Shown: piece by piece, positions 35,541-48,600 of the stretch
Numbering within the stretch: position 1 is the stretch's first letter
Layout: each line of letters begins with the position of its first letter
NCBI RefSeq assembly: GCF_032191515.1
Contig: NC_091431.1
Span: 55,293,742 to 55,357,741 of the forward strand
Direction: 5' to 3'
Length of the DNA: 64,000 bases
From: Phaenicophaeus curvirostris
Lineage: Eukaryota; Chordata; Aves; Cuculiformes; Cuculidae
Made by a program: the position numbers and the translations under genes
Notes under the pieces: generated by a model
What the model was told of the DNA's origin: nothing
Databases searched by the model: none
Seen by the model: only the letters and a program-made list of their open reading frames with translations

Positions 35541-36209
35541 TTTGATGGTAGGTCCCTTACAACCCAAATTATTCCACTTGGCTCAAGATCCTACAGCCTC
35601 AAGGACCAACATATACTCCCCTCTCCCATTCCCCTCTTTTTCCAATAGCTGCTCAGCTAATCCTAAGGACCTTCTCATATTTTTATGTCTCAAATTTTCA
35701 GCCAAAATTTTCATCAGTAGCAGAGGGAAAAAGTGGTTAATGACTATCAGGTTCTCCAACTCCCTAAAAGACTGTGCAAGGAAAAGTATAGGAAACCAAA
35801 TACCACCATGAGAAAAACCCAATATGCCACCAATAGTTCAGATGACATACAAATCAACACGGCTACAATTAGGAAGGGTACAATTAGGAAGTTTAACACA
35901 TTTAGGTTTGGTTATTTTATCAGATCCACCCTTGGCACAAGTATTTTCACATTTAACAGGAGAAAGTCACGATCATATACGTTATAGTCACATTTTTACT
36001 AAATACTGATTTCCTAGACATAATTTATCCTATTTGTAAAGGGGTTACTTTAAGAATTCACAACTATGCAGTTAAACAAAAGCCTGCATTACTCAGAATG
36101 AAAGATAACAGACAGCCTATTCACATAGCCGGGCTTTCCACTAAAAATATTGAATCTACATTCAGTGGCAAAATTATCTTGAAATAAAATCAAAGTATTT
36201 GGGATTTAC

Positions 36210-36299
36210 CTTCCCATTCTGTTGGAAAGTCACCCATTTGATACTGATATGGTTGACGATTCATTGCTTCCACAAATCTTCTTTCTGGTATAATCTGCC
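36210..36299 (-). CDS. NDUFAF2: NDUFAF2, internal 90-nt coding exon
   Basis: The acceptor (ttttttctatag, plus-strand 36300 upward) and donor GTAAATCCC (36209 downward) enclose 90 nt: two bases completing an upstream codon, 29 codons and one base. The peptide starts QIIPERRFVEAMN and ends GDFPTEWE, matching the conserved middle of NDUFAF2 (the NDUFA12-like domain, with its invariant PTEWE before AWI). The leading phase shows that at least one more coding exon lies upstream. I could not find it between here and 64000. Confidence 0.94.
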
Positions 36300-39200
36300 C
36301 TATAGAAAAAAAAATAAAGAAAAAGGCAGTTAAACATACTGCTTTATGGCATTTAAATTGCCAATTATATTATTGTTTTGAAAGAATTGTACTTATACAC
36401 ACAAGTGCAATGATGTCTACAGGATAAAACCAAAGGATTAAAATAATGAGAAAATTATTACCATCTAGACGTCAATTTGAAATACTATGTGTTTCAGTAA
36501 CTTAAACAAAAGCTTGCATGTTCTACAGCTGGCTTGCATTGTTAATGACAAATATATTTCAACCTAAGTTAACCACCTTAGAATATTGCTCCCTTTGAGA
36601 ATGCTTCTCTGAAGAACTGTCTATCAGTTTTCTTCAGCTGGATATCTTCCACATCATGTCTGGTGAGTAATCAGAAACTTGATGTTGTTCTTGAGACAAA
36701 AGCCAGCACAGAAGTTCCCTGGTTAGTGATCAGCCCACATCACCCCCAATCACTGGCAGCTGCTCTGTGCATGTGAGCCTTTACACATATGCTTGAAAAC
36801 TAAGAATTTTCCATGTTAAAACCCAAAAACCAGTAGGTAGCTCTCTGATAGACAGCATTCAGTATATTGTAAGGGGACCCTTACAATATCAATCCTGCCC
36901 ACAGATTCTACTACTGCCAAAGAGGAAGAGTTAAGGTTCAATGGGTGACCTAGTACACAGCAGACTGACTGTCAGATATCATGCTACTCTACAGAGGAAC
37001 AGATAGCATATATTTCAGATTAAAAAAAATTCTCAACTCCAGCTTTCAATTATGAAAGAATATTTTAATTTGCTTTTTGAATTAGCAGATACTGGAAAGA
37101 TGTGCAAGACTCCCCATCCCTCAGGTGAAAAAAACCCCAAAAACTAACAAGAGACTTTCTCTCTATCTGGCACGCTGATACAGAGAAATCTGACATTTTT
37201 AGGAAACACCAAGAAATATCTGCATAAAATATTTTTTTTTCATAATGATGGGATTAATGCATTTTATTACTTCAATACGCTTTCAACAAGTATTTCAAAA
37301 GAAGTTATTTTAGAAGTGATAGCAGTCAGGAGTTACATTTCATCCATCTCTGGATAACAGCTAAACTGCAAACTATTGTTCATTACTAAGTACTTACTGC
37401 AGTAAAGTAAGAATTAGTACAGAAACTGTAACTACTTTTCTAAGTATCTTCTTTAGCTTTATAAGCCATTCAGCATTTTTACTGTTTCAGATACATGTCA
37501 TCAGGCAAAGACAACAGTGTAGCACACTTGAATCTCCAACATTAGATATATTTAATCAGTGTTGAAAGTTATATGATTTATACATATTTGTTCTATAAGT
37601 ACACAAATCCTATATACTGAAGATACTATATTTCATACACTTACTTTAAAATAATTTCCTTTCAACAATACTATGGATATATTAATTTCTCAAACTCCTT
37701 ACCTATACAGCAAACCAAAAATACATAATTGCTTTCTTCCCATAGAGATTTCCAGAAAAGCTGAAGACGTGTCTATAATAATTAGGTATTTTCCTATATA
37801 AGTCGCTGAATTAACACTGTTCATCACTGTCAGAAAGTCACTAAATTTTACTGTTATCACAGCACCATTTAAAAAACTGCCCACGATTTGCACAGATAGT
37901 ATAGTCTGAGTAAAATGACATAAGCACAAGTAATGAAGAAGTGTATTTTTTTACCTGCCACCACAACTTTCGATTGACGTGATATGTTATCTCAAATAAA
38001 ACATTTTGAACTAGCCTGCTTTTAACAAATTACGCCACTTTTTATTCTGCTGCAAGGTTCCATAAGACATGAAAAAAATTTGTTCTCCAGATCCCACAGT
38101 CAAATCACACTGTACAGCCAAACTCAAAAACCTTTCCCAAACACACTACTTTGAAGAATCATCACACAGTACTGTTGGTGACTTTCAAGCCTCTCTGCTC
38201 TCAACACAGCACTAACTAACTGCAACTGTCTGATTTGCCCTGTCCCCTAGCTTTCTTTTGGCAGACTAGCACCAGCAAAAAATTCACATAGACTTTTTAG
38301 TGAAGATCACAGAGGCCTCTTTAGATGTCATTAAAATCTCTTATAGTTTAGAGAAGCTGTGTTCTTCCATACTAAACACATTGACTATTTTACAGTCAAT
38401 ATATAGATCAATTAATTTCCATGTTTTCAAATAAATACTGTGGCCTTTACTATTGCAATTGAAGAAACTTCATTTGCGAGTATACACGTATGAAGCAATT
38501 ACCAATAGGAATGTAAGCAGCACTATATGCTAACTTTAACCCCATTTTAATGTGACCACTAGATCTTAGAAACGTAGAAGAATCATTAATACTTCAGGCT
38601 AGGATTATACAGAACACAGCATAAACAAAGAATAACAGCCAATAACTCACAAAACAAAAAGCACATTACTTCAGAAAGAACTTAACAGATGTACAGAATG
38701 CTCACATAATTTACACAAAACATGGAAGTAGCCAAGATTTGCAACTTCACAGGAGTTACAAGCAGGCAAAATGGCCAAGAAGTCTGAGTAATGGACAGAT
38801 CTTTCAACAAGTGATACAGTAATTACACATTTTAGCTTTAACATACTTTTTTACTGTACATATTTTCTCTGAGCCCTTCAGTCCCAGTCTATCTGAAAGT
38901 CGATGAGTGATGACTGAAGGGAATTTGTGTAACAGCCTGAAAACAACTGTTTAACAGAAATTAGGCAGCCTGCTGGCATAAGAAAGAGGTAGCCAAAACC
39001 AGCAAAGGAAATACTAAGTGAAATGCAAAGGGGTAGCAAAGGACTTCATGGATTTTTTTTCTAAATTTCTGCAGCCTTATCTACAGACTCTGAACCCTAG
39101 AGAATATACACTTGGTAAATATGCACAGATGTTATCAAATGATTATTTTAATTTTTCCATTTCTACTAACAAAGGAAAAGCCGCACTTCTATGGACAAAG

Positions 39201-39580
39201 CATCTTAGTATTTTCCATTGCAGTCACTAAATCTGATGTATCCACATTTGCATTAAGGAAAAAAAAACTATTGAGAACCTTCCAGATCAAAATAAAGTTA
39301 AATAACATTTTAATATAATACTTTTATCTCAAAGAAATCTGATACTCTTTTTTCAAAATTTAGAAATTTAGATTCTATGAGGTTAGTTTTTGCTAAGTGA
39401 AAAATTAATTATTTTCATTAGTTCTTTATATTTACTCATACAAAAAACATAGTAGACTTTAAAAGTTTAGCATTTGCACTCAACAGCTACCTTTTATGCA
39501 TCTAGTTATATTCTCTCCAACAATTAATCTACTTGAAGAAATCTAAAACTCTTCAAGCTTTATAAAACCATATTAGAAAC

Positions 39581-39808
39581 TCATTTAGATTTTTTAAGAG
39601 CAGCAAGTAAGGCCATAGGCTTCTTTGTTCCATGGTTCTGATTTCCATTAACCTCAAGAGAACCAGGATCAGTGACAACCAGTTCCAATACAATGCAGAT
39701 TTGTTTAATTGTTAGAGGAGTATGCACCTTTATAATATGTAGTCTTGCACTGCAATCACCTAAACTAAGGATTTGCTGTTGAAGCTTCAGCCATCCATCT
39801 TGTTCTGC
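39581..39808 (-). other. Exon-like open segment, unassigned (possible terminal exon)
   Basis: On the minus strand a good acceptor (ctttctgattgcag) at 39809 upward is followed in phase 0 by 75 open codons and TGA at 39581-39583. The peptide begins AEQDGWLKLQQQILSLGDCS and ends in a lysine-rich 'LLAALKKSK'. Its composition is protein-like rather than AT-biased. I do not recognise the family and find no matching upstream exon in frame. It could be the end of a gene nested in NDUFAF2 intron 1, an alternative NDUFAF2 3' exon, a decayed copy, or chance. Confidence 0.28.
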
Positions 39809-42800
39809 CTGCAATCAGAAAGCAAGCTATGAAGATGTCATTTCTCACTGAGAATTGAGCCATGTTTTCAGGATATCTCTTAAGTTTTTGAGGCAACACA
39901 ATGTATTATGTCAAACACATTTTTGTACCTAATCTATCATGGACTAGTGGTTGCCTTTTTTTTTTTCTTTTCTCCTCCCCTTCTCCTTGGCCTCATTAAC
40001 AGGTATTGCATGTTTCCTTTTTTTATGACCGGTTCATCGCTTTTCAACCCTGGAGTCAAAGTTCCAGTAACAACTACCAGTTTGTCAGGGAGTGTTTGCA
40101 TGTATAGAAACTCTGAAACCATCCTCTTAACCCTCAGCTGCTTGATAGTAAGGTGTGAATAAACATTTTGAGAATATTCCTGGACAAGTCATACAATATC
40201 TGGTCTAGAACATGCCCCTGGACAAGTTGTTCTTGTACTAGGACAGATAGTTATTATGTATAGCTCTTAACCCCTTTTTAAAGGAAGGCATACTCAAAAT
40301 GTAATCACTGTAATAATCACCTTTTTTTGGTCTTTGTGACAGTAAAATATTTCTTAATACATGAGTCCTAGTGAATCAGTGTATGCATACTGATTGCTGA
40401 TCTTTCTGTGAAATAGCATGGAATAGCTGTACCGTGTATTTAATAGTTATTCAGACTTCAGGTTCTGTCTTCCTGCTCTGCTACTAGTAGGTTTAAACTA
40501 CATATTTTAAATTTTTTTGCATAGGATTGGCTTTCTACTCCTTGTGTGGCAATAGAGTGTTGCATTCTGTTTTTATATTGTGGGTATACTTAAGTTTGCA
40601 TGTATTTATCTGCTCACCCAATTATAACATTTACAATGCAGTGAATTTGGGCCTTGTTCTACTTGCTGTCTGGCTAGAGCTAGAGGCTTGGGGATTTTTA
40701 TAGGGAATGGTGTGCAGAGGGGTCTTCTATTATATTTTACACCTGTTTGACTGTACGGAAGATTCTGTAGAACATTTGCATCCAGAGAACTCTGTGGTTC
40801 CCTTTTCTTCTATTACATTTAAGGCTAGATTTAATCTTGCTGCCTGGAATGAACTTGTCTGGAAACACTAAACCCACAACTTCCTGAGGGATCAGAGTCC
40901 ATGGCTTTTATATACGTTCATGCAAACCTTATTTAGCCTGCTGTATCTGCAACAGTGGTGGCTGACTCCAGCGAAAACACCTTTTATTGTAGCTTGTCTG
41001 AGAAGCAGTCTCATTCAGCAGACAGATGTTTAAAAACGTTCTGCTAAATGCCCATTGTCACTCTAGTCCCTAAGCTCTGTTCACCTCCCAGCAGGACACC
41101 TCACAACAATTTCCTCTCCCTGCTCACTGAAAAGCCTTGTGCCTTCCACCTCAAAGCCACACAAAGTCTAACACATTATGCCTTTACAAAGAACTGTTGT
41201 TTTATGAATGAATCTACAATAAGCTTACTAGAAATATGCAATATTACATTCTTTCTGCAACAAAAGTGTAAATGATACTAGTACAAATGCCACTTCCTCA
41301 GAGAGCTGATGGATACTCATTCTCTGGCATGTGGAAGCTTTCTCCCAACTGTTCTTTTGGTTTGTTTTGGTCTATCATTCAAGAAACTGTTTTCTACCAA
41401 TTACTGTCAAAATGTGAATAAATCTAAAAGGAATAAAGTACTGAATATTTTCTGTACATGTATGAAAAATGGCATAAAATGGGAACCTAGAATGTATAAA
41501 GTAAATTTAGTAAGCAGAGAGAAAGTGCACAATAACTTGAACTCTATAAATAAAACCATAAGGCAGGAACATAAACAAAAACGCAGTCATGCAGGGAAGG
41601 GAAATGGGTAAGTAACAGCAAGGGTATGAATTGTAAATAAAATGAAAAGAAAGTTACAGCTGCAGTGAACCCCAATTAAGCAATATGACCCAACACAGCA
41701 GTGTTACAGTCTGGTTTGGATGATTAATTATATTTCAATAATAAATCATTTGCAAACACTCATTTACTATCTCTATTTTGTTCAGAATAAATGGAATCAT
41801 TACAGCTAGCCGCATCCATGCTCTCAAGGAGCTAGTGCTATTTCTGGTTTTTAGTAAGTTGTAATAAATTTTATAAAAGGATTACAGGTGTGAGATTTGC
41901 TAAGAAAATTCAGCCTTATACAAGGCCTGAACACAATTACAGTTAATACTGTGTATAGCACTTGAAGTTATAAAAAATAGGATTAAAGAATAGCAGTACT
42001 GTGGACTATAAGGGAGGACGCTCATGCATTTCAATCACGGTCAACAAAATAGTGGACTTCTGAAGAAAAGGAAGGTTAGCTGAAGTAACTTGTCCTTTGA
42101 GATATATTATCCATTTCAGGTATATGCCTAGCCTACAGATATTTCTTTTAAACAGCATTAAAAACTATTCCTTAACCTACAGGTTATATGCTACCTATTT
42201 TATCATGTTAATCATAAACTATCCTTTGAAACCACACATGCACTATTCATATACACTAAAACAGAGCATTTGAGAGTATAAGAGAAGGTGTGTATACATA
42301 TAAACCCCCACCTAGCCCTTCACTAACAGAAGATCCAGAAATACAGGATCAGATAAAAAAGTGGGATGCATTTACATCAAGGTAACACAACAAAAAACTC
42401 CTACTGTAATTAAGTTGCCTGTTCTCATCTATAAAGCAATTACACAAAACCTCTTGCAAAGTTCACATCCAAGCAAGATGGGAACCAAGTTCCTAACATC
42501 TCAAACATAAAGTTCCTACGTGTGGCTCTGAAGTTGGAGTGGATGGAAATTCAAGCAGATCCTGACTGAGCTCCTGATGCCCTGTGCAATGCCACGCTGG
42601 ATGGCACAGAGGCACACTGGATGTACAGGCTTTGTTCAAAAAGACATGTCAGTTCCCCTATAAGTTGACATACATAGGTTAAAATATGGCTTTGGGAAGA
42701 ACAGAAGAAATCCTGACAGACATTTTCAGCTGGGGCCATGAACACCTAAATGCCACACTGAAAAGAAGGCTGATAAAGCGAAGAACAGGTTAGCATGGAT

Positions 42801-45539
42801 TCATAGGGACAGCCCACTAGGTAAGACAAGGCCTAGCGGGGATCCTAGGAAAGAGCAAAATCTCTTCCTAAGGAGAAGAGGAAGCAATTATAATACAACA
42901 GGAGAAGTGACTACAGCACAAACCTGAACATGCATATGGTTTGCAGGGATATCCACTAAGTGTAGCATACTAGAGCCAAGAGAAACACTGTATGGCTTCA
43001 AGGAAATAAAACACCTAACGAAGACATAAATAAACATAGATAATGGTAGACAGAGTGCCAGGGTTGCCAAGAGATAACACCTGCCATTCCATCATACAGC
43101 TGGGTTCACCATTCACAGCTGGGTTTTGTACTTTTATAAATAACCACATGGCAAAGATATGTCTTGTGAGCTGAGGCAGTCAGGATTGACAGACCCAGGT
43201 AAAGTGGCAGCAGGGACTCCTTTCCTCAGCTCTCAGATAAAGCAACTTGGAGGGCTGTAAAGGCATAGATACTGACACGACAAATGATATTGTTCTGCAG
43301 CATCCACTCTCGATTAAAATATCTTGAATTAAAAAAGGTTATTTCAGCTCTAAAAAACAGAGGAAATGCCCCATCTTTTGTGATTTATATCAATTATTAC
43401 AACAGCATTTGACACTCAGGACCCTTAAGAAAAAGCTGGGTAAATAGTTAATAGGCAAAAAAACCCTCTCCGTAATTTTACTCTTGTATCATAATTTCTT
43501 TAAAATGTGTGAGGTTTGAAAGCAGGATGTTGCAAATGAGATACACTTGTGTACACTAGTTTAGAAACAACATTCTAAACCTTTTCTGACTCCCCGTTTT
43601 GACACCTGACATACAAGTAAAAAAGATTTATCACTGTATTTTGCTTTACTTTCAAGTTTGTTTATATTTACAATAAATTTCAGGTATGCCTTTTCACATA
43701 TCCTTATTACATATGTATTACATATCATATTTAATATTTATTAATATTTTAAAACGTACTGAAGTAAAAAATAGGAAGTAGACTGCAAGCATAATTATTA
43801 ATATATTTTCCAAAAGAACTAAAAGAATAATATGTACTAATGCTTACAGGATCTTAATGTTGTTACTTAGGTCAGTACACAGTTCTATAGCTTTTAATAT
43901 TTTAAGTTTGCAAAATTTACTTTTACATAGAATAAAACCCAATATCTTCACTTAAGAGTTGAAAGAAAAAATAAGCGTTTGAAAGGCAACTGGTACTTCT
44001 TTAGAACTGAACTTAACAGAAAAGGGACAGTGAAAGAGAAGAAACAACACTATATTTAGAGTTTCATAGTTTCTAATAATCATAAGTGTTTGATACATGG
44101 AGCGTATGACCACCGAAAGAGCAAGCTGTGATATGAATGAACTCTATGATCAAATAATTTCATTTCCAGGTACATCAGTGTCTTGCAGGTTCCTAAAATG
44201 TATTTTAAGTTTTAGAAGTAAAAAGACAGTTACTTTACTGCACTTCACCAAATTAATCTTAAAAGTGAAAACTCTCAGAAATAATAACATTCATAGAGAT
44301 TCTCATTATCGCAATTATTCAATTAATCTCCTTAGAATTCTAACTCATTTCTTTCTGGCTTGAGCAGCTAAGATATGGGAGCCCTGTATTTTTATATTAA
44401 GATGTCACACAAACACTTTCATTCTGAAATGTCTCCATATACTAAAACCTTACTGATACTGAGACTACACACAATTGGCATTGAACCAGACTACAACACA
44501 ATTCTGCACTGCTCAGTTATGGAGAACTCCCTTAAGAGTTTCTGGATTACTGAAGCTTCTACTGACCTCAAGATTTATTTTTGTTGACCCTCCTTAGCTT
44601 GCAAAACATGATGGAACTACAGCGTAGAATGGCACAGATGTTGACTATTAACTGTGAGGAAAAGGCCTCCAAATACGACTTGGTGGGGATAGCTACCTTG
44701 CTGTGCATTGGGAGTTGCATGCATAAATCTCTAACACAGATGAAAGAAAACACCTGCACATTAAGCCAACCGATAGTCTCACAGTGCATACATATTTTGA
44801 AACATGGGTGATAAGGGAGTCAGAATCTCTTAAAGGTTGTAATAATGATCCTGCTTCTGCCAAAAAGGAAGAAATTTCAAAAATATTGAACCTTACACAC
44901 ACACATATTGTTCCTTCCATAAAAACACAAATAGACAGCAATATACAAAACTCTCTAAACAAAAGATAACTTAGTTCAATTTTGTTATACCATTTGTCTC
45001 AATGACACTTCTAATTGCTTTGAAAACACAGACTTGGTTTTGTAAATGCATGTTTGCTTTTTAAATGATCAGTGTAAAAAGAGTTGTTTCTTAAAAAATA
45101 AATGTAGATCCTACACATCCTCTCCTATCTCTGTGTGTGAAGGAATGAGAGGGAGCATGGCCACAGATGAGGTCCTAAAAATATGACCTACTTTTGCACA
45201 TCTTGATATTACTCATTTTCAATCCTGGGTATTTACTATATAATAAAACTACCTGTATGATAGATCTTCTGTAATTACCAGTAAGAGTCTTAGTTTCCAC
45301 TTTAGGGACACTTCTGACTTGCAGTTTCATTTTTACATACTGTACAGGTGACTAAACATATATTTAAATATCAAATTCAGACATTTTTAGTTCAAATCAA
45401 TTAAACTGAAAAACCATTGCCTTCTGGCTGCCTGTATTTTTCTTTAATCCTGGCCAGTGTAGGACCTTATTACAAGTAATTTGCTATTATAAGGCTGAGG
45501 AAAAAATGCTAGTCTCAAAATTTTTGTCATTTTTCCCCC

Positions 45540-45640
45540 ACTTCCCCTGCAGCAGCTGCTACTGTTGATGGCCTTTATGGACATATAAATTCAATCAGCA
45601 GCTGCAAATTTTATGAGACGTCCATCTTCATGCTGAATTT
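45540..45640. promoter_or_regulatory. Paired CAGCAGCTGC E-boxes with HOX/CDX-like sites
   Basis: The decamer CAGCAGCTGC occurs at 45550-45559 and again at 45596-45605, with TTTATGG and TTTTATGAG sites around it. E-box pairs near such sites are typical of enhancers, but this is motif-level evidence only. Confidence 0.2.
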
Positions 45641-48600
45641 CTAACTGAGTGTCAAAACAATCTGTGGATTTCTCCCTGATGAAACACACTTTGAATTGTA
45701 AATTTCCACAGTTTTCTTACATTAGAATTCGAGCTGCACTAAAACAGAGTTAGCCCAGACATAGTGCCTACTAGCTTGAGACAAGTTATTTCTCCATGGT
45801 GCCTAGCACCTTGAGACAAGTAATTTTTCCCCTCATTATCTTTCACTACTTTTGGAAGGGTTAAGTTATAACCCATGAAAAATTATCTGTTTTTTTCTCT
45901 TGCATTAAAACTTAAATTACATTTTCTATTCTTTTTAGGATTAGAATAAAACAGAAAAGCCTTGAATATATTCTAAATGCTTTCAAAGCAGTTATTTGAA
46001 CCCACTATTCATTTATGGTATTTTGCAGTAATCAAATCCCAGAAATTAGCTGCAATAGAACTTAAAAGAATTTCCTATAGTGTCAAAGTGGTGCAATCTC
46101 TCCAAGCAGTTCACAGAGACTATTTGTTTCTTCTAAATCTTGACTTAAATTCAGCTTCGACAGAAAAAACCAAAATGTATGTGTAAATGACTGCAACTGA
46201 AACAGTACAGTTTTGAGCAGTTCACTGTACCCCAAATACAGTAAAGTAAAATACAACTACTGTTTCTTATAGTAGCTTAGAAAGCACATGCAGCCTATCA
46301 AGTATATTACAGCAGTTCAAATATTTTGCTTTAGAAGAATATTTGTTATTCTCTTCTGTAGACACCAACACAAAATACGTAAAACAATACTACTTTTCCA
46401 ATTTGCAAGCAAACTAAGTAGGCTATTTATTACATATTCTCTCATCTGCTTTTCATATATAAAAACACCATTAACAAAATAAATTCACTGATAAGGATTA
46501 TTCTTCTATTCATGTAGTTAAATACTGGCTGTCTTTCTGTTCGTTTTCTCCTCTCCAGGGACAACTACGTGTGGTGGGGTGGTGTGAGTGCATTTTTATA
46601 ACACTGAAAAGCATGATTCTGTTTTGGATGTTTCAATATAAGGACCATATTCCAAAAGACAAGACTGTCTTTCGGTTTACAGAAGAATTCAATGGGGCAT
46701 TTTCATTTTTTATACACCAAATCTTCTGTTAATTCTCAGAATAAGAAAAAAAAAATAAAACCAAGCAGCTACAGAATAACCCCCTTGCAGAAAGCCTTCA
46801 ATGAAGTTAATGTGTCACTAAAACATTCTTTTCATTAAGACTCCCTACCCTACCCTGGTTACCAGCACTGCATTGTTGTTTGTGTGAACTGTAACGACCA
46901 GGGTTGATCATACCTCCAAACTCTCAAAATCTATACAATTTCCGTGACTGGTTTCTTAACTTTAAGTAGGATTTGCTTATTAAAAACAAAACCTACCCAA
47001 CCGTGTGGGAGAACTAATCTACGTCAACAACCAGGTTTGTCTCAAAAAAAAAACCCAAACCCAAGGAATGAATGTTGGCATGCTGCTGCAAAGGGAACTC
47101 AGATCACTTGGGTGAAATCTTACACTCCAGCAAAAAAGCAGGTTGGGGGGCAAGTTGTTCAAAGAAAACCCACTGGCCCGCCTTTCAAAACATCCTTATA
47201 AACTCTCTATTACTAGAATTCAAGCTCCCTGCTCAGCATGATAGAAAAAAAACCCAACTTTGCTCAGAACATTATTTCAACAGATCTCTGGTTTCTCTTG
47301 AGTCACAACATAACAGATCAAATAATGCTGGGATTTTATTTCAGTTTCACATGGTCATAGATTTATTAGCTTCAACAGCAAAACAAAAGCACAATCTTTT
47401 CTCTAATGACAGTAATTTTTAACAGTAAAGCAGATGTTCTGTACACACACAGTCTCCAGTCACAAGTTTTAGCACCTGAATATTCAGATACAGTAAAGGT
47501 TACTGAATATATTAATAGCTTTCATTACAACAGCTTCTTCAATATTGGATTACTTGGTAGCATTTATCTGTGCATTCTGCCCAAAAAGAAGGGAGGCATA
47601 ACAAGAAAACATCCAGGGTACAACCAGGAGAGGACATTTCAATGTACGTGAAGGACAGGCACCAAGAAACCATTTTAACTGTATTAATCCACCATCATTG
47701 AGTACTTTCTCCTGATCAGTTTTATGGTTTACCCTTGTCTCACATTATTTCAAAACTTCACCTCTATTTCTCAAAACAATTACTTCCATTTTATCCATAT
47801 CTGTCAAGTTGTAGGTCATGATTCTTTAAAAAGTGCAGTGTATTGAAGCACTTCCAAAGGGAGGTCAGTAAACTTCGATCTAGTACATGAAAGTACAGAA
47901 TTTTCCAGTTTCTGTGTGGACTCCAGCATGTCAACTTCCAGGCTTCTTAGTAAAATGGAAAACAAGTAATTCAAAACTTAGACAAGAAAACTGAAAACAG
48001 TGTTAATAAGCAACACACAACTGCACAAAAGTAAACTCACAAATCCAACAAACACCATGATCCCCAGAAATTTAAGATGTGCTACATATTTCTTCAGTGC
48101 CATCTTCTGGCACAATAGTCACAGCTACTAAATTCTTTAAATACTTAAATACTTTTTTCCTTTCAACATGACCTTGAAAGTCATTAACCTATCAATTACA
48201 TATGTATGTTTAACAAGAAGCTCATGCACTTGCAAAGAACCTTAATTTGAGTGAAACAGTTTCATAATTTTGTGTTATGCATGAAGTTGTATTAGTAGGA
48301 GAATTTAGTCATCTGTGAATATGAAAAAATGCACCAAGTAATAATGTCACAAGACAGATAAGGCTAGGAAGACTGTAAACCTGCATTTTGGCAAGGTGTC
48401 ACAAGTATTACAAATAAACAAAAACTGTTCGTTTTATGGCATTACAGTACACATCGTGTAGATTGTACTGGCCCATTCCAGATACCCCCAAACTCACCTA
48501 CTTATGACTGAAATGCTCAGCTTGTGATTCAGAACAGAAATATGTTTCTGGGCTCAGAAGTCAGTCTGTTTATTTTTTCTGAAAATATAGTTGGCTATTT

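Larger units (their letters stand above)
29524..36209 (-). other. NDUFAF2 intron (6.7 kb)
   Basis: AT-rich intron with two short antisense CR1 tails (30652-30726, 35429-35540), a (CA)n run at 32565-32581 and a POU/homeodomain-motif-rich stretch at 32945-33060. The plus-strand open frame at 30896-31315 (139 codons) has no promoter, splice or family support and I do not call it a gene. Confidence 0.6.

Noticed and set aside
37699..37929. Minus-strand open frame after an AG acceptor-like site
   Set aside because: The frame suggested by the acceptor stops after about 22 codons, and the longer frame is hydrophobic AT-rich translation typical of non-coding DNA.
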